Below the pieces are notes generated by a model that made no database searches, was not told where the DNA came from, and was given only the letters and a program-made list of their open reading frames with translations. Of a stretch of DNA of 64,000 bases, positions 10,108 through 19,506 are shown piece after piece; positions within the stretch are counted from its first letter, which is position 1; each line of letters opens with the position of its first letter. Location: positions 62,001-126,000 of the forward strand of contig JAFMYY010000004.1 of the NCBI GenBank assembly GCA_017948555.1, in the 5' to 3' direction. Source of the stretch: Cesiribacteraceae bacterium YIM B00369. Its GTDB lineage: Bacteria; Bacteroidota; Bacteroidia; Cytophagales; Cyclobacteriaceae. A program made the position numbers and the translations under genes.

Positions 10108-10380
10108 ATGCAGGTAAAGTACACAAAGCATTTTCTTAACAAACTGGAAGACGTATTCAGTGAATCTGAATACATCCTGCGTTATGAGAAAGGTAACTTC
10201 AAATCAGGCTATTGTCTCCTTCAGAGCAATAAAGTTGCCGTAGTAAATAAATACTACACTACAGAAGGAAAAGTAAACTGCCTGGTGGATATTTTAAGAA
10301 GCATTGACCTGGATATTGAACAGTTAAGTGAAAAAAACAGGAAATTTTTGTTAGAGCTTTTAGAAACTGATAAAGAATAG
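10108..10380 (+). CDS. small conserved-looking protein of unknown function
   Basis: This 90-residue soluble protein has no signal peptide and no membrane segment. Its sequence is rich in charged and aromatic residues, with a KSGYCLLQSNKVAVVNKYY strand-like segment followed by two amphipathic helices. I do not recognise a named domain. It starts on the base after the receiver stop, and its stop codon shares its last base with the GTG start of the next gene, so it sits in a tightly coupled operon. Its place between a receiver and a metallo-hydrolase suggests a real gene rather than a chance frame. Confidence 0.75.
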   Translation: MQVKYTKHFLNKLEDVFSESEYILRYEKGNFKSGYCLLQSNKVAVVNKYYTTEGKVNCLVDILRSIDLDIEQLSEKNRKFLLELLETDKE

Positions 10381-11141
10381 TGACCATAACTTTTCTAGGA
10401 ACAGGAACTTCGCAGGGAATTCCGGTAATTGGATGTACCTGCGAAGTTTGCAAATCATTAAATTACCAGGACAAGCGCTTTCGTACTTCCATCCATATTT
10501 CGGTGGATGGAAAAAGCCTGGTGGTGGACACAGGTCCGGATTTCCGCCAGCAAATGCTCCGCGAGAACATCTCTACACTGGATGCTGTTCTGTATACCCA
10601 TGAACACAAAGACCATACTGCAGGCCTTGATGATATCCGTCCTTTTAATTTCAGGCAAAAGAAAGACATGCCTGTTTATGGCAGACAACAGGTAATTGAT
10701 CAGTTAAAAGTAGAGTTTGCTTATGCGTTCAAAGAAAAAAAATACCCGGGGGTACCGCAAATTCTTACCAATGTAATTGAAAATGAAATTTTTCATATAG
10801 GCGACACATCCATTGAACCTATAGAGGTACTTCATTATCAACTTCCGGTGTTCGGATTCAGGATTAAGGACTTTACCTATGTAACCGATGCCAGCTCCAT
10901 CAGCAATACTGAAATGGACAAAATGAGAAACTCAAAAGTACTGGTGCTTAATGCCTTACAAAGGGAATCCCATATTTCTCATTTTACCTTAGACGAAGCT
11001 TTGGAAATTATCAGGGAACTGAAGCCTCAAAAAGCATATCTTATCCATATCAGCCATAAACTGGGCCTCCACAAGGAAATTTCCAAAGAGTTACCTGAAG
11101 GGGTGGAACTGGCCTACGACGGGTTAAAAATAGAACTATAG
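10380..11141 (+). CDS. MBL-fold metallo-hydrolase, PhnP-like
   Basis: The 253-residue enzyme has the metallo-beta-lactamase fold with the metal ligands in THEHKDHTAG (HxHxDH) and later conserved Asp and His residues (YVTDASSI, LIHISHKLG). The N-terminal GTGTSQGIPVIGCTCEVC carries the extra cysteine cluster seen in the PhnP group of phosphodiesterases, which bind an additional zinc. The likely reaction is therefore cyclic phosphodiester hydrolysis, but the substrate is not shown by the sequence. The start is GTG at 10380, whose G is the last base of the preceding TAG stop. Confidence 0.88.
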   Translation: MTITFLGTGTSQGIPVIGCTCEVCKSLNYQDKRFRTSIHISVDGKSLVVDTGPDFRQQMLRENISTLDAVLYTHEHKDHTAGLDDIRPFNFRQKKDMPVYGRQQVIDQLKVEFAYAFKEKKYPGVPQILTNVIENEIFHIGDTSIEPIEVLHYQLPVFGFRIKDFTYVTDASSISNTEMDKMRNSKVLVLNALQRESHISHFTLDEALEIIRELKPQKAYLIHISHKLGLHKEISKELPEGVELAYDGLKIEL

Positions 11142-11144
11142 AGC

Positions 11145-12701
11145 GTGCACAATAATTACTACTTCTTACGACAACTTTCTGCAAACCTGGCAAATTTTTT
11201 ACCAGGTTTTGTTTTTGCTGAATGCTACTCACAAAGCAAAAACGAGCTTATCCTGCTTTTCCAAAAAGATGACAGGGAGTTTGTAATTAAGGCCCACCTC
11301 CAGCCTGATTTCTCCTGCCTTTATATTTCGGAAGAAGCAAGCCGGGCAAAAAGAAACAGTGTGGATCTTTTTAAGGAAGCTATTAACTTAAAGGTAGAAG
11401 AAGTACTGCAGTACAGGAACGAACGAAGTTTTCTGTTAAAGCTTGAAAATGAATACGGGCTGTTATTTAAAATGCACGGAAACCGGGCAAATGTGCTCCT
11501 TACTAAAGGAAATGAGCCTGTGGCCCTGTTTAACAATAAACTGGTAAAAGACTGGAACATAACCATAACGGAGCTCCACCGCGACCTGGACACCAGTAGA
11601 GAAGCCTTTCTCGCTGCGGAAGGAAACTATAAAAAGCTGTACCCAACGCTCGGCAAACTGCCGGAGGCTTATTTCAGGGAAAAAGGATATGATGAGATGG
11701 ACAGGGAAGAACAGTGGAACCTTTTAAGTTCAACTGTCCGGCAGCTGGAAAATCCTGAGCAGTATTATATTGTAGAGCTTCAGGGGCAGCCTGCACTTTC
11801 CCTGCTGCTTTTGGGCAGGGAACAAGCCCGCTTTAACTCTCCGGCAGAGGCATTAAGCCGATTTTTCATCGCCTATACCAGGGAGTATACACTCCACCTG
11901 GAAAAGCAGGCTGCCCTGCAGCAACTCTTAAAAGAAATCAGGAGCAGCGAAAATTACCTGCAGAAAACGGGAAGTAAACTTTCGGAGCTACAAAACAGCC
12001 TTAAAAACCGTGAAATGGCCGATATAATTATGGCCAACCTTCACTCTATACCTCCCGGGAGCACAGAGGCAACCTTATATAACTTTTACAATGACCAGGA
12101 GGTAACAATAAAGTTAAAAAAAGATCTCAGCCCTCAAAAAAATGCTGAAAATTTTTACCGGAAAGCAAAAAATCAGCAACTGGAAGAAAAGTATCTGCAG
12201 GAAAACATAAACAGGAAAGAAGAAAAGCTCCTTGAGCTTCAGCTTCATTATGAGGAAATTGAAAAAAAGGATAATCTGAAAGAGCTCCGGAGTTACCTGA
12301 AGCAAACTTCACTTACTGATACGCTAAAAACAGATAGCCCTCCCCTGCCCTACAGGGAATATGAATTTGAAGGATTTCAGATTTGGGTAGGAAAAGGCTC
12401 CTCACAAAACGATACAATGCTCAGGTTCCATGCCCACAAAGATGACCTTTGGCTGCATGCCAAGGATGTCAGTGGCTCCCATGTACTGCTAAAGCGCAAG
12501 CCGGGCAAAAATTTTCCTGTTGCTGTAAAAGAAAAAGCAGCTTCCCTGGCAGCCTGGTACTCTAAAAGAAAAAACGATACTCTATGCCCTGTTATTTGCA
12601 CTCCCCGTAAATGGGTACGTAAACTTAAAGGTGCAGCTGCAGGCATGGTAATGGTTGATAAGGAAGAAGAGGTGTTACTGGTAAATCCGGCAAGGTTTTA
12701 A
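11145..12701 (+). CDS. NFACT family protein (RqcH/Rqc2-like)
   Basis: The 518-residue protein has the NFACT order: an N-terminal domain with the MHGNRANVLLTKG segment, a central helical and coiled-coil region (about 240-390), and a C-terminal NFACT-R domain with IWVGKGSSQNDTML and the HAKDVSGSHVLLKRKPG block. Bacterial RqcH proteins bind obstructed 50S subunits and add alanine tails to stalled chains for degradation; that role is inferred from the family. The start is GTG at 11145, three bases after the hydrolase stop. A strong bidirectional terminator lies downstream. Confidence 0.88.
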   Translation: MHNNYYFLRQLSANLANFLPGFVFAECYSQSKNELILLFQKDDREFVIKAHLQPDFSCLYISEEASRAKRNSVDLFKEAINLKVEEVLQYRNERSFLLKLENEYGLLFKMHGNRANVLLTKGNEPVALFNNKLVKDWNITITELHRDLDTSREAFLAAEGNYKKLYPTLGKLPEAYFREKGYDEMDREEQWNLLSSTVRQLENPEQYYIVELQGQPALSLLLLGREQARFNSPAEALSRFFIAYTREYTLHLEKQAALQQLLKEIRSSENYLQKTGSKLSELQNSLKNREMADIIMANLHSIPPGSTEATLYNFYNDQEVTIKLKKDLSPQKNAENFYRKAKNQQLEEKYLQENINRKEEKLLELQLHYEEIEKKDNLKELRSYLKQTSLTDTLKTDSPPLPYREYEFEGFQIWVGKGSSQNDTMLRFHAHKDDLWLHAKDVSGSHVLLKRKPGKNFPVAVKEKAASLAAWYSKRKNDTLCPVICTPRKWVRKLKGAAAGMVMVDKEEEVLLVNPARF

Positions 12702-12887
12702 AGTACGGCCCTGCCATACCTCATATTCTGCACTTCCCCGGATATTACAAACTTTATGCTCTTCCGGCAATACACATCACACAAAATAATAAATCCTTTA
12801 ACAATCCAGAGGAAAGATATACTGGCAGTCTTATCCACTATTCTGTAATCAATCCCGAAACCACTTTTCCTGAAATTATATAAACAC

Positions 12888-12917
12888 AAAAGAGGAGCCC
12901 GTGAAAGCTCCTCTTTT
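12888..12917. terminator. bidirectional intrinsic terminator between the NFACT gene and pyk
   Basis: An 11-bp perfect stem (AAAAGAGGAGC paired with GCTCCTCTTTT) with an 8-base loop lies between the convergent NFACT gene and pyk. A and T tracts flank both sides, so it can end transcription in both directions. The rest of the 251-base gap (12702-12952) holds nothing I recognise. Confidence 0.85.
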
Positions 12918-12952
12918 ATGTTTATATATAGTAAAGTAACTTTTAACCTGCT

Positions 12953-14389
12953 TTACTTTGCTATTTGTAATTTAATTACATTGGTTCTGTGCTTTTCATG
13001 AATAGGCATACTTGCAGTGTTAATAGAAATTTCACCGCTATGTAAAAATCCTTTTTCTTTCAGGAAGTCAGTCACGTCCTCAAATGTCTGGTCTGTAGAT
13101 TCCAGCTTATCGTAGAAGAAGCAGCGGACACCCCATAACAAGCTCATGGTGGTTAGCATTGGCTTATTATCTGTAAAGATAAAGATTTGTGCTTTAGGCC
13201 TGTGGCTTGAGATTCTGTAAGCAGTGTAACCTGATTTGGTCATACCAACTATAGAGTTCGCTTTAACTTTTTTAGCAAGTCTGCAGGCTTGTAACACAAC
13301 ACTATCGTTAAGGAAAGTCCTGGATTCAGTATTTACATTTTCATGCTTATAGTAAATGCTTTCCATCTGGTCTTCCACAAACTTAATGGTGCGCACCATG
13401 CTCTTGATTACTTCAAGGGGAAATGAGCCGGCAGCAGTTTCGGCAGAAAGCATCAGCGCATCAGCACCATCCATTACAGCATTTGCCACATCATTGGTTT
13501 CTGCTCTTGTAGGGCGGGGATTTGTAATCATGCTCTCCATCATCTGGGTTGCAATAATTACAGGTTTGCCAACTGCATTGCACTTTTGTACAATCATTTT
13601 CTGAGCCATTGGCACTTCCTCCATTACTATTTCCACTCCAAGGTCTCCGCGGGCCACCATTACACCATCGGTAGCCTGTATAATTGCATCAATATTTTTA
13701 AGCGCTTCAGGCTTTTCTATTTTTGCAATCACCTTACAGTTTTTTCCTGCTTTCTTAATCTTATCTTTCAGGGAAAGAATATCATCGGCAGTTCTTACAA
13801 ATGAAAGGGCGATCCACTCCACATCATTTTCAATACCAAACACAAGGTCCTCTTCATCTTTTTCTGTAAGAGAAGGGGCCGATACATTTGACATCGGGAG
13901 GTTAATACCTTTTTTGGATTTCAGGATACCTCCATGGATTACTCTGGTAACAACTTCATTGCCGGCGGCACTTTCCACCTTCAGCTCGATTTTACCATCG
14001 TCAACCAGTATAATATCTCCAACAGCCACATCAGCAGGGAGGCTCTGGTAGGTAGTACTGATGCGGGTGGAGTTTCCAACAATTTTGTCTGTTGTAATAA
14101 TTAACTCCTGTCCGGTTTTAACGTCTACTCCGTTATTTTCCACTTCCCTGGTTCTGATCTTTGGTCCCTGCAAATCCTGCAGCAGACAAATATTAGATCC
14201 CAGTTCTTCATTCAGTTCCCGTACATTACGTAAAACAGAAAGGTGGTCTTCATGTGTTCCATGAGAAAAATTTAACCTGAATACATCTACTCCGGCTCGA
14301 ATAAGCTCTCCGAGCTTTTCTTTGGTATTACAGGCAGGCCCAACAGTGGCAACGATTTTGGTTTTATTAAACACGTTTTTAATGTCCAT
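12953..14389 (-). CDS. pyk: pyruvate kinase
   Basis: The enzyme makes pyruvate and ATP from phosphoenolpyruvate and ADP at the end of glycolysis. The 478-residue chain opens with KTKIVATVGPACNT and RLNFSHG, which carry substrate and potassium contacts. The signature around the catalytic lysine, KVIAKIEKPEAL, is intact, as is MVARGDLGVE with its metal ligands. The C-terminal allosteric domain is complete. It follows an IPExxxVDY gene by one base on the same strand, an arrangement that suggests one transcript. Confidence 0.97.
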   Translation of the reverse strand: MDIKNVFNKTKIVATVGPACNTKEKLGELIRAGVDVFRLNFSHGTHEDHLSVLRNVRELNEELGSNICLLQDLQGPKIRTREVENNGVDVKTGQELIITTDKIVGNSTRISTTYQSLPADVAVGDIILVDDGKIELKVESAAGNEVVTRVIHGGILKSKKGINLPMSNVSAPSLTEKDEEDLVFGIENDVEWIALSFVRTADDILSLKDKIKKAGKNCKVIAKIEKPEALKNIDAIIQATDGVMVARGDLGVEIVMEEVPMAQKMIVQKCNAVGKPVIIATQMMESMITNPRPTRAETNDVANAVMDGADALMLSAETAAGSFPLEVIKSMVRTIKFVEDQMESIYYKHENVNTESRTFLNDSVVLQACRLAKKVKANSIVGMTKSGYTAYRISSHRPKAQIFIFTDNKPMLTTMSLLWGVRCFFYDKLESTDQTFEDVTDFLKEKGFLHSGEISINTASMPIHEKHRTNVIKLQIAK

Positions 14390-14390
14390 G

Positions 14391-14813
14391 TTAAAATATT
14401 AGGTTTTCTTTGGATTTTAACTGGTGAATAGTTACTTTACTTATATATTGAATTACGGGGATCTCTTTCAAAGCCTGCTCCACATCTATGCCGTCAAAAA
14501 AATCCCCTACTCCCTGGATCATCACTAAAAAATCAAATCCATTGAGTTCCGGAATTAAAAAGGCATTACTTTCCTCCTGCACCGACTTATTTTTTAAAAG
14601 CCTAAAGGTAGTATGTTCTGTCGCAAATTTATAATTCGAAACAATTAAATTTTGCTCATTTAAAAAATTAAACTGCAAATCTTTTTCTTTCACCAGATTT
14701 ATATGGAGTTTTTGATTTATTGACCATGCCAGTTTGTACTCACGCACATTTGATACCACAGCCAGCAGGGTAAAATCATATTCATAATCAATGTGAAGTT
14801 TATTTTTCTTCAT
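14391..14813 (-). CDS. IPExxxVDY family protein
   Basis: This 140-residue protein carries LIPELNGFDFLVMIQG, matching the IPExxxVDY motif that names a Bacteroidota-restricted family of unknown function, here with FDF in place of VDY. No signal peptide or membrane segment is seen. The gene lies directly upstream of pyk with a one-base gap, so it probably shares its transcript. The upstream 256-base gap separates it from the divergent acpP gene. Confidence 0.85.
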   Translation of the reverse strand: MKKNKLHIDYEYDFTLLAVVSNVREYKLAWSINQKLHINLVKEKDLQFNFLNEQNLIVSNYKFATEHTTFRLLKNKSVQEESNAFLIPELNGFDFLVMIQGVGDFFDGIDVEQALKEIPVIQYISKVTIHQLKSKENLIF

Positions 14814-15004
14814 AACATTTTTATTTCCAGGCGGTTAATTTCTTTGCACATTATAAAGAAGGATAAACAGGATACAGAGAGCCGGTTCCGCCGGCAAAAA
14901 TAGTTAAAGTAGACTTTTGCATAGTCCCTTAATCAGAAATTTATGCACTTTAATGCTCTTAATTAACTAAATAGAGCATATGATGATTAAGAATATACAA
15001 ATAG

Positions 15005-15036
15005 TTTGATTTTAATTTAAAAACTGTATTTATTTG
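15005..15036 (+). promoter_or_regulatory. candidate Bacteroidota-type promoter of acpP
   Basis: TTTG at 15005-15008 is followed after 20 bases by TTTATTTG at 15029-15036, one mismatch from the TAnnTTTG -7 element of Bacteroidota promoters, with near-usual spacing. This would place the transcription start about 25-30 bases before the acpP ATG. The rest of the 14814-15069 gap is AT-rich and shows nothing else. Confidence 0.45.
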
Positions 15037-15069
15037 CACCGTATTTAATCAAACTTAAACGTATCACAA

Positions 15070-15306
15070 ATGTCTGAAATAGCACAAAAAGTAAAAGAAA
15101 TCATCATTGATAAGCTTGGTGTTGAAGAATCTGAAGTAACTCCTGAGGCAAGCTTCACTAATGACCTGGGTGCAGACTCACTTGACACCGTTGAACTTAT
15201 CATGGAATTCGAAAAAGAATTCAATATTTCTATTCCAGACGATCAGGCTGAAAACATATCTACTGTTGGACAGGCTGTTTCTTACCTGGAAGAGAACGTG
15301 AAATAA
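15070..15306 (+). CDS. acpP: acyl carrier protein
   Basis: This 78-residue acidic protein carries fatty acyl chains on a phosphopantetheine arm. The attachment serine is Ser37 in [11 protein letters not shown], the standard ACP signature. The length and four-helix pattern are normal. It is followed 30 bases later by fabF, the usual bacterial order, and a Bacteroidota-type promoter lies upstream. Confidence 0.98.
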   Translation: MSEIAQKVKEIIIDKLGVEESEVTPEASFTNDLGADSLDTVELIMEFEKEFNISIPDDQAENISTVGQAVSYLEENVK

Positions 15307-15336
15307 TAAAGATTTTTTTCCTACCAAAATCCTTTT

Positions 15337-16590
15337 ATGAATTTAAGGAGAGTTGTAATTACTGGTTTAGGTGCACTTACACCACTAGGCAATAATGTAC
15401 AGGAATACTGGGATGGGTTGCGTAATGGTGTAAGTGGCGCTGCGCCAATTACAAAATTTAACGCAGAAAAATTTAAGACCAGATTTGCCTGCGAAGTCAA
15501 AAATTTTGATGTTTCTCAGTACATCGACCGTAAAGAGGCCCGCAAAATGGACCTTTTTACGCAATATGGTATGGTAGTAGCCGAACAGGCTATGGATGAT
15601 TCCGGAATCGATCTTGGAAAAATAAATCTCGATCGTGCAGGGGTAATCTGGGGTTCAGGAATTGGTGGTTTATCCACCTTCCAGAACGAAGTAACAGATT
15701 TCACCAATGGCGACGGTACTCCCAGGTTCAATCCGTTCTTCATTCCAAAAATGATTGCGGACATCTGCCCGGGTTTAATTTCCATGAAGTATGGCCTGAG
15801 AGGTCCTAACTTCACCACAGTTTCTGCCTGCGCCTCATCAACAAATTCATTAATTGATGCCTTTACCTATATTCGTTTAGGAAAGGCCGATATTATTGTT
15901 TCGGGAGGTTCAGAAGCAGCAGTAACTGAAGCCGGTGTCGGGGGATTCAATGCTCTTAAGGCTTTGTCGGAAAGGAATGAAAGCCCCGAAACTGCCTCAC
16001 GTCCTTTTGATAAGGACCGTGACGGATTCGTTCTGGGAGAAGGTGCAGGTGCCCTTATTGTGGAAGAATATGAGCACGCGAAAGCCCGTGGTGCTAAAAT
16101 ATATGCTGAAATAATCGGAGGCGGTATGTCTGCTGATGCATACCATATGACTGCTCCGCACCCTGAGGGATTAGGAATCATCAGAGTAATGAAAAATGCT
16201 CTTGAGGAAGCTGAAATAAGTCCTGAAGAAGTGGATTATATTAACGTTCATGGCACTTCAACTCCTTTGGGAGATGTGGGAGAAGCCAGGGCAATACAGC
16301 AGGTTTTTGGTGAGCATGCTTACAAGCTTAATATAAGCTCTACAAAAAGCATGACCGGCCATTTACTGGGAGCTGCCGGAGCTATTGAAGCAATTGCCTC
16401 TATTATGGCAATGAAACACAGCCTCGTGCCTCCTACCATTAATCACTTTACTGACGATGAAGCTTTGGACCCAAGGCTTAACCTTACCTTTCACAAAGCT
16501 CAGGAAAGGGAGATAAATGTTGCACTTAGCAACACCTTTGGTTTTGGAGGGCATAACTGCTCTATTATCTTCCGTAAAATTGCTGAATAG
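15337..16590 (+). CDS. fabF: beta-ketoacyl-ACP synthase II
   Basis: FabF condenses malonyl-ACP with acyl-ACP in fatty-acid elongation. The 417-residue chain has the catalytic cysteine in VSACASSTNSL and the two histidines in NVHGTSTPLGD and NTFGFGGHN. The lysine region KSMTGHLLGAAGAIE is also present. It sits between acpP and rnc, and its stop shares a base with the GTG start of rnc. Confidence 0.97.
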   Translation: MNLRRVVITGLGALTPLGNNVQEYWDGLRNGVSGAAPITKFNAEKFKTRFACEVKNFDVSQYIDRKEARKMDLFTQYGMVVAEQAMDDSGIDLGKINLDRAGVIWGSGIGGLSTFQNEVTDFTNGDGTPRFNPFFIPKMIADICPGLISMKYGLRGPNFTTVSACASSTNSLIDAFTYIRLGKADIIVSGGSEAAVTEAGVGGFNALKALSERNESPETASRPFDKDRDGFVLGEGAGALIVEEYEHAKARGAKIYAEIIGGGMSADAYHMTAPHPEGLGIIRVMKNALEEAEISPEEVDYINVHGTSTPLGDVGEARAIQQVFGEHAYKLNISSTKSMTGHLLGAAGAIEAIASIMAMKHSLVPPTINHFTDDEALDPRLNLTFHKAQEREINVALSNTFGFGGHNCSIIFRKIAE

Positions 16591-17351
16591 TGAAGGGACT
16601 GTATTGGCAGATCGTTAATACTTTTAAAAATCAGAAAGATACAGATAAAAGGCTTACGCTTGCAATAAAAAATATTGTAGGCAGTAAGCCTTTTAATTTG
16701 AATCTCTACCACCTGGCTATGCGCCACAGCTCTGCAGCCACCATTAATAAACTGGGCTTCAGGGAATCCAATGAGCGACTGGAGTATCTTGGCGATGCCA
16801 TCCTTGGAGCTGTCGTAGCAGACTATCTTTTTAAAAAATACCCGTTTAAAGATGAAGGTTTCCTTACTGATATCCGGAGCCGGATTGTTAACAGGGAATC
16901 GCTTAGCAATATTGGCCGGCAGCTGGGCCTGGATAAAATAATTCAGTACGATGCCAGCCTTAGAAAAGAATCATACCGTACCATTTGCGGCAATGCCCTT
17001 GAAGCTCTCATCGGGGCTGTGTATCTTGACAAAGGATTTGATTTTTGCAAACGCTTCATTGAAAGCCGGATTCTGGCTCCTTATTTTCATCTGGATGTAC
17101 TGATAAATACAGTACACAATCACAAAAGCCTGCTCATTGAATGGGCCCAGAAAGAAAACCGGCAGTTAAGCTTTGTTATTGAAGAAAACGACCTGAAAAA
17201 AAACAACAAAGAATTTACCGCTGTGATAGTGCTCGATTCCGAACCCCTCTCCACCGGCAAAGGAAGCAGTAAAAAGAAGGCCGAAAAAGACGCTGCCCGC
17301 AAAGCCTGCCAGAAACTACAACTGGAAGAGGTGCAGGAAAATGAAGGCTGA
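16590..17351 (+). CDS. rnc: ribonuclease III
   Basis: This is a double-strand-specific endoribonuclease that processes rRNA precursors and structured mRNAs. The RNase III signature NERLEYLGDAILGAVVADYLF is present, with the acidic metal ligands, and a second acidic site lies in NALEALIGAVYLDKG. A C-terminal dsRNA-binding domain (about 180-245) ends in the KKKAEKDAARKACQKL helix. The start is GTG at 16590, overlapping the fabF stop by one base. The acpP-fabF-rnc order is common in bacteria. Confidence 0.96.
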   Translation: MKGLYWQIVNTFKNQKDTDKRLTLAIKNIVGSKPFNLNLYHLAMRHSSAATINKLGFRESNERLEYLGDAILGAVVADYLFKKYPFKDEGFLTDIRSRIVNRESLSNIGRQLGLDKIIQYDASLRKESYRTICGNALEALIGAVYLDKGFDFCKRFIESRILAPYFHLDVLINTVHNHKSLLIEWAQKENRQLSFVIEENDLKKNNKEFTAVIVLDSEPLSTGKGSSKKKAEKDAARKACQKLQLEEVQENEG

Positions 17352-17426
17352 TTACTTTCTCTGCCGGGGGAATCCTGATGTAAATATTGGCTGATTCTCA
17401 GTCAGGCCACACACTTTAGAAAGCTT

Positions 17427-19313
17427 ATGAGCAACCTTAAAATCGGGGCTGCAGCCCTTAACCAAACACCGTTTGACTGGAAGGGTAACCTCCGCAATAT
17501 TAAAGAGGCAATTGATGAGGCTCGTTCTCAGGGTGTTGATATTCTTTGTCTGCCGGAGCTTTGCATTAGCGGTTATGGTTGCGAAGATGTATTTTTAAGT
17601 GAATGGCTGCCAACAAAAACCCTGGAGCTGCTGAAGGAAGTAAAAGACTATTGCCACGGTATTACAGTTGCGGCAGGCCTTCCTTTCCGGTTTAAAGGAG
17701 AGCTATACAACACAGCCTGCTTAATCGAAAATACCCATATAAAAGGAATTACCGCCAAACAATGGCTTGCTAATGATGGCGTACATTATGAGCCGCGTTG
17801 GTTCAGGCCCTGGCCGGCTGGTGAGCAAGAAGAAGTAACTTACCACGGCGACACATTCCCCTATGGAGATGTGGTTTACGATATAAAAGGAATAAAACTT
17901 GCCTTTGAAATATGTGAGGATGCATGGAGAGCTACCACCCGGCCTGCAATCAGGCACCACGAGAAAAATGTGGACCTCATTCTAAACCCAAGCGCCAGCC
18001 ATTTTGCCTTTGCAAAATCGAAATTAAGGGAAGAGTTAGTTCTTACCTCTTCATCCCTTTATGAGTGCACCTACGTTTATGCCAACCTGCTGGGTAACGA
18101 AGCCGGCCGGATGATTTATGACGGGGAGGCATTTATTACCCACCATGGGGAAATGGTTCAGCGGAATATCAGGTTGTTGTTCAAAAATGTAAACCTGATT
18201 ACTGCAGAAGTGGATTTCAGGAAAAAATCATTCGTTCAGCAGGAAATCAATAATGACCCACAGGACAAAGAAACAGAATTTGCAGCAGCCGCAAGCCTTG
18301 CGCTTTTTGATTATATGCGTAAGAGCAGGAGCCGTGGATATATCCTCTCTTTAAGCGGAGGTGCCGATTCCAGCACCTGCGCGGTTTTGATAGCAGAAAT
18401 GGTAAGGAGGGGATGCCGTGAGCTGGGCCTGCATGAATTTTTAATGAAAGCCGGCTTTTCGGGTATTTACGAAGAATTAAAACCACTGGAGAACCAACCT
18501 GATAAGCTGTACAGGAAAATTTGCAGTCATCTGCTGGTTTGTGCCTATCAGGGAACAGTCAATTCATCGGACTCTACCTTTGAATCTGCCCGTATACTGG
18601 CCGAAGATGTGGGAGCTACCTTTTATCACTGGCTCATTGATGAGGAGGTGAGCAGTTACACCCAAAAAATTGAAAATGTTTTAGGCAGATCTCTCAGCTG
18701 GGAAAAGGATGATCTTACTTTGCAGAATATACAGGCAAGAACCCGCTCCCCCATCATCTGGATGTTGGCAAATGAAAGGAATGCCCTTTTAATTACCACC
18801 TCGAACAGAAGCGAAGGAGATGTGGGCTATGCCACTATGGATGGGGATACCAGCGGCGGACTCGCACCTATTGCCGGGGTAGACAAACATTTTATCCTGC
18901 AATGGCTCCCCTGGGCAGAAAAAACTTTAGGGTATAGCGGGTTAAAACCTGTTAACAGGCTTAACCCAAGTGCAGAGTTACGTCCTTTAGACCAGGTACA
19001 AACCGATGAAGCTGACCTGATGCCTTACAGGCTTATTGTGGAAATTGAACGGCTTGCAATTAAAGAACGCTTTTCCCCGCTGCAGGTATACAGAATCCTG
19101 AAAAAACAGGGGAATTTTGAAGCCCCTGAACTTAAAGTTTATATTACAAGGTTTTTCAGGCTATGGTCCAGAAACCAATGGAAACGCGAAAGGCTGGCTC
19201 CGGGCTTCCACCTCGACGATATTAATGTGGACCCGCGAAGCTGGTGCCGCTTTCCTATTCTTAGCGGAGGTTTCGGGGAGGAGCTGGAAGAACTGGGAAA
19301 AACAGAAGAATAG
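17427..19313 (+). CDS. nadE: glutamine-dependent NAD+ synthase
   Basis: The 628-residue enzyme joins an N-terminal nitrilase-type glutaminase domain (about 1-280) to a C-terminal synthetase domain. The glutaminase nucleophile cysteine lies in LAFEICEDAW and the catalytic glutamate in LCLPELCISGYG. The synthetase half has the PP-loop SLSGGADSSTCAVL and the later TTSNRSEGDVGYATMDGD segment. It amidates nicotinic acid adenine dinucleotide using ammonia from glutamine. The start is ATG at 17427 after a 75-base gap from rnc. Confidence 0.95.
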   Translation: MSNLKIGAAALNQTPFDWKGNLRNIKEAIDEARSQGVDILCLPELCISGYGCEDVFLSEWLPTKTLELLKEVKDYCHGITVAAGLPFRFKGELYNTACLIENTHIKGITAKQWLANDGVHYEPRWFRPWPAGEQEEVTYHGDTFPYGDVVYDIKGIKLAFEICEDAWRATTRPAIRHHEKNVDLILNPSASHFAFAKSKLREELVLTSSSLYECTYVYANLLGNEAGRMIYDGEAFITHHGEMVQRNIRLLFKNVNLITAEVDFRKKSFVQQEINNDPQDKETEFAAAASLALFDYMRKSRSRGYILSLSGGADSSTCAVLIAEMVRRGCRELGLHEFLMKAGFSGIYEELKPLENQPDKLYRKICSHLLVCAYQGTVNSSDSTFESARILAEDVGATFYHWLIDEEVSSYTQKIENVLGRSLSWEKDDLTLQNIQARTRSPIIWMLANERNALLITTSNRSEGDVGYATMDGDTSGGLAPIAGVDKHFILQWLPWAEKTLGYSGLKPVNRLNPSAELRPLDQVQTDEADLMPYRLIVEIERLAIKERFSPLQVYRILKKQGNFEAPELKVYITRFFRLWSRNQWKRERLAPGFHLDDINVDPRSWCRFPILSGGFGEELEELGKTEE

Positions 19314-19506
19314 AGCAGTATTTTTTTGTATACTTGCAAACCACAGAACCTTTAAAATCAGGATATAATATATCCGGAATCTGCAAAAAGCAACTACCAT
19401 GGGAACAGGGCTAAAAAATGCGCTGTGCTTAATGAACTATAAATATCAACCTGCATGCAGCCTCTCTTAATACTAAATATTCAGTACTGTATACAAACTT
19501 AAATTC

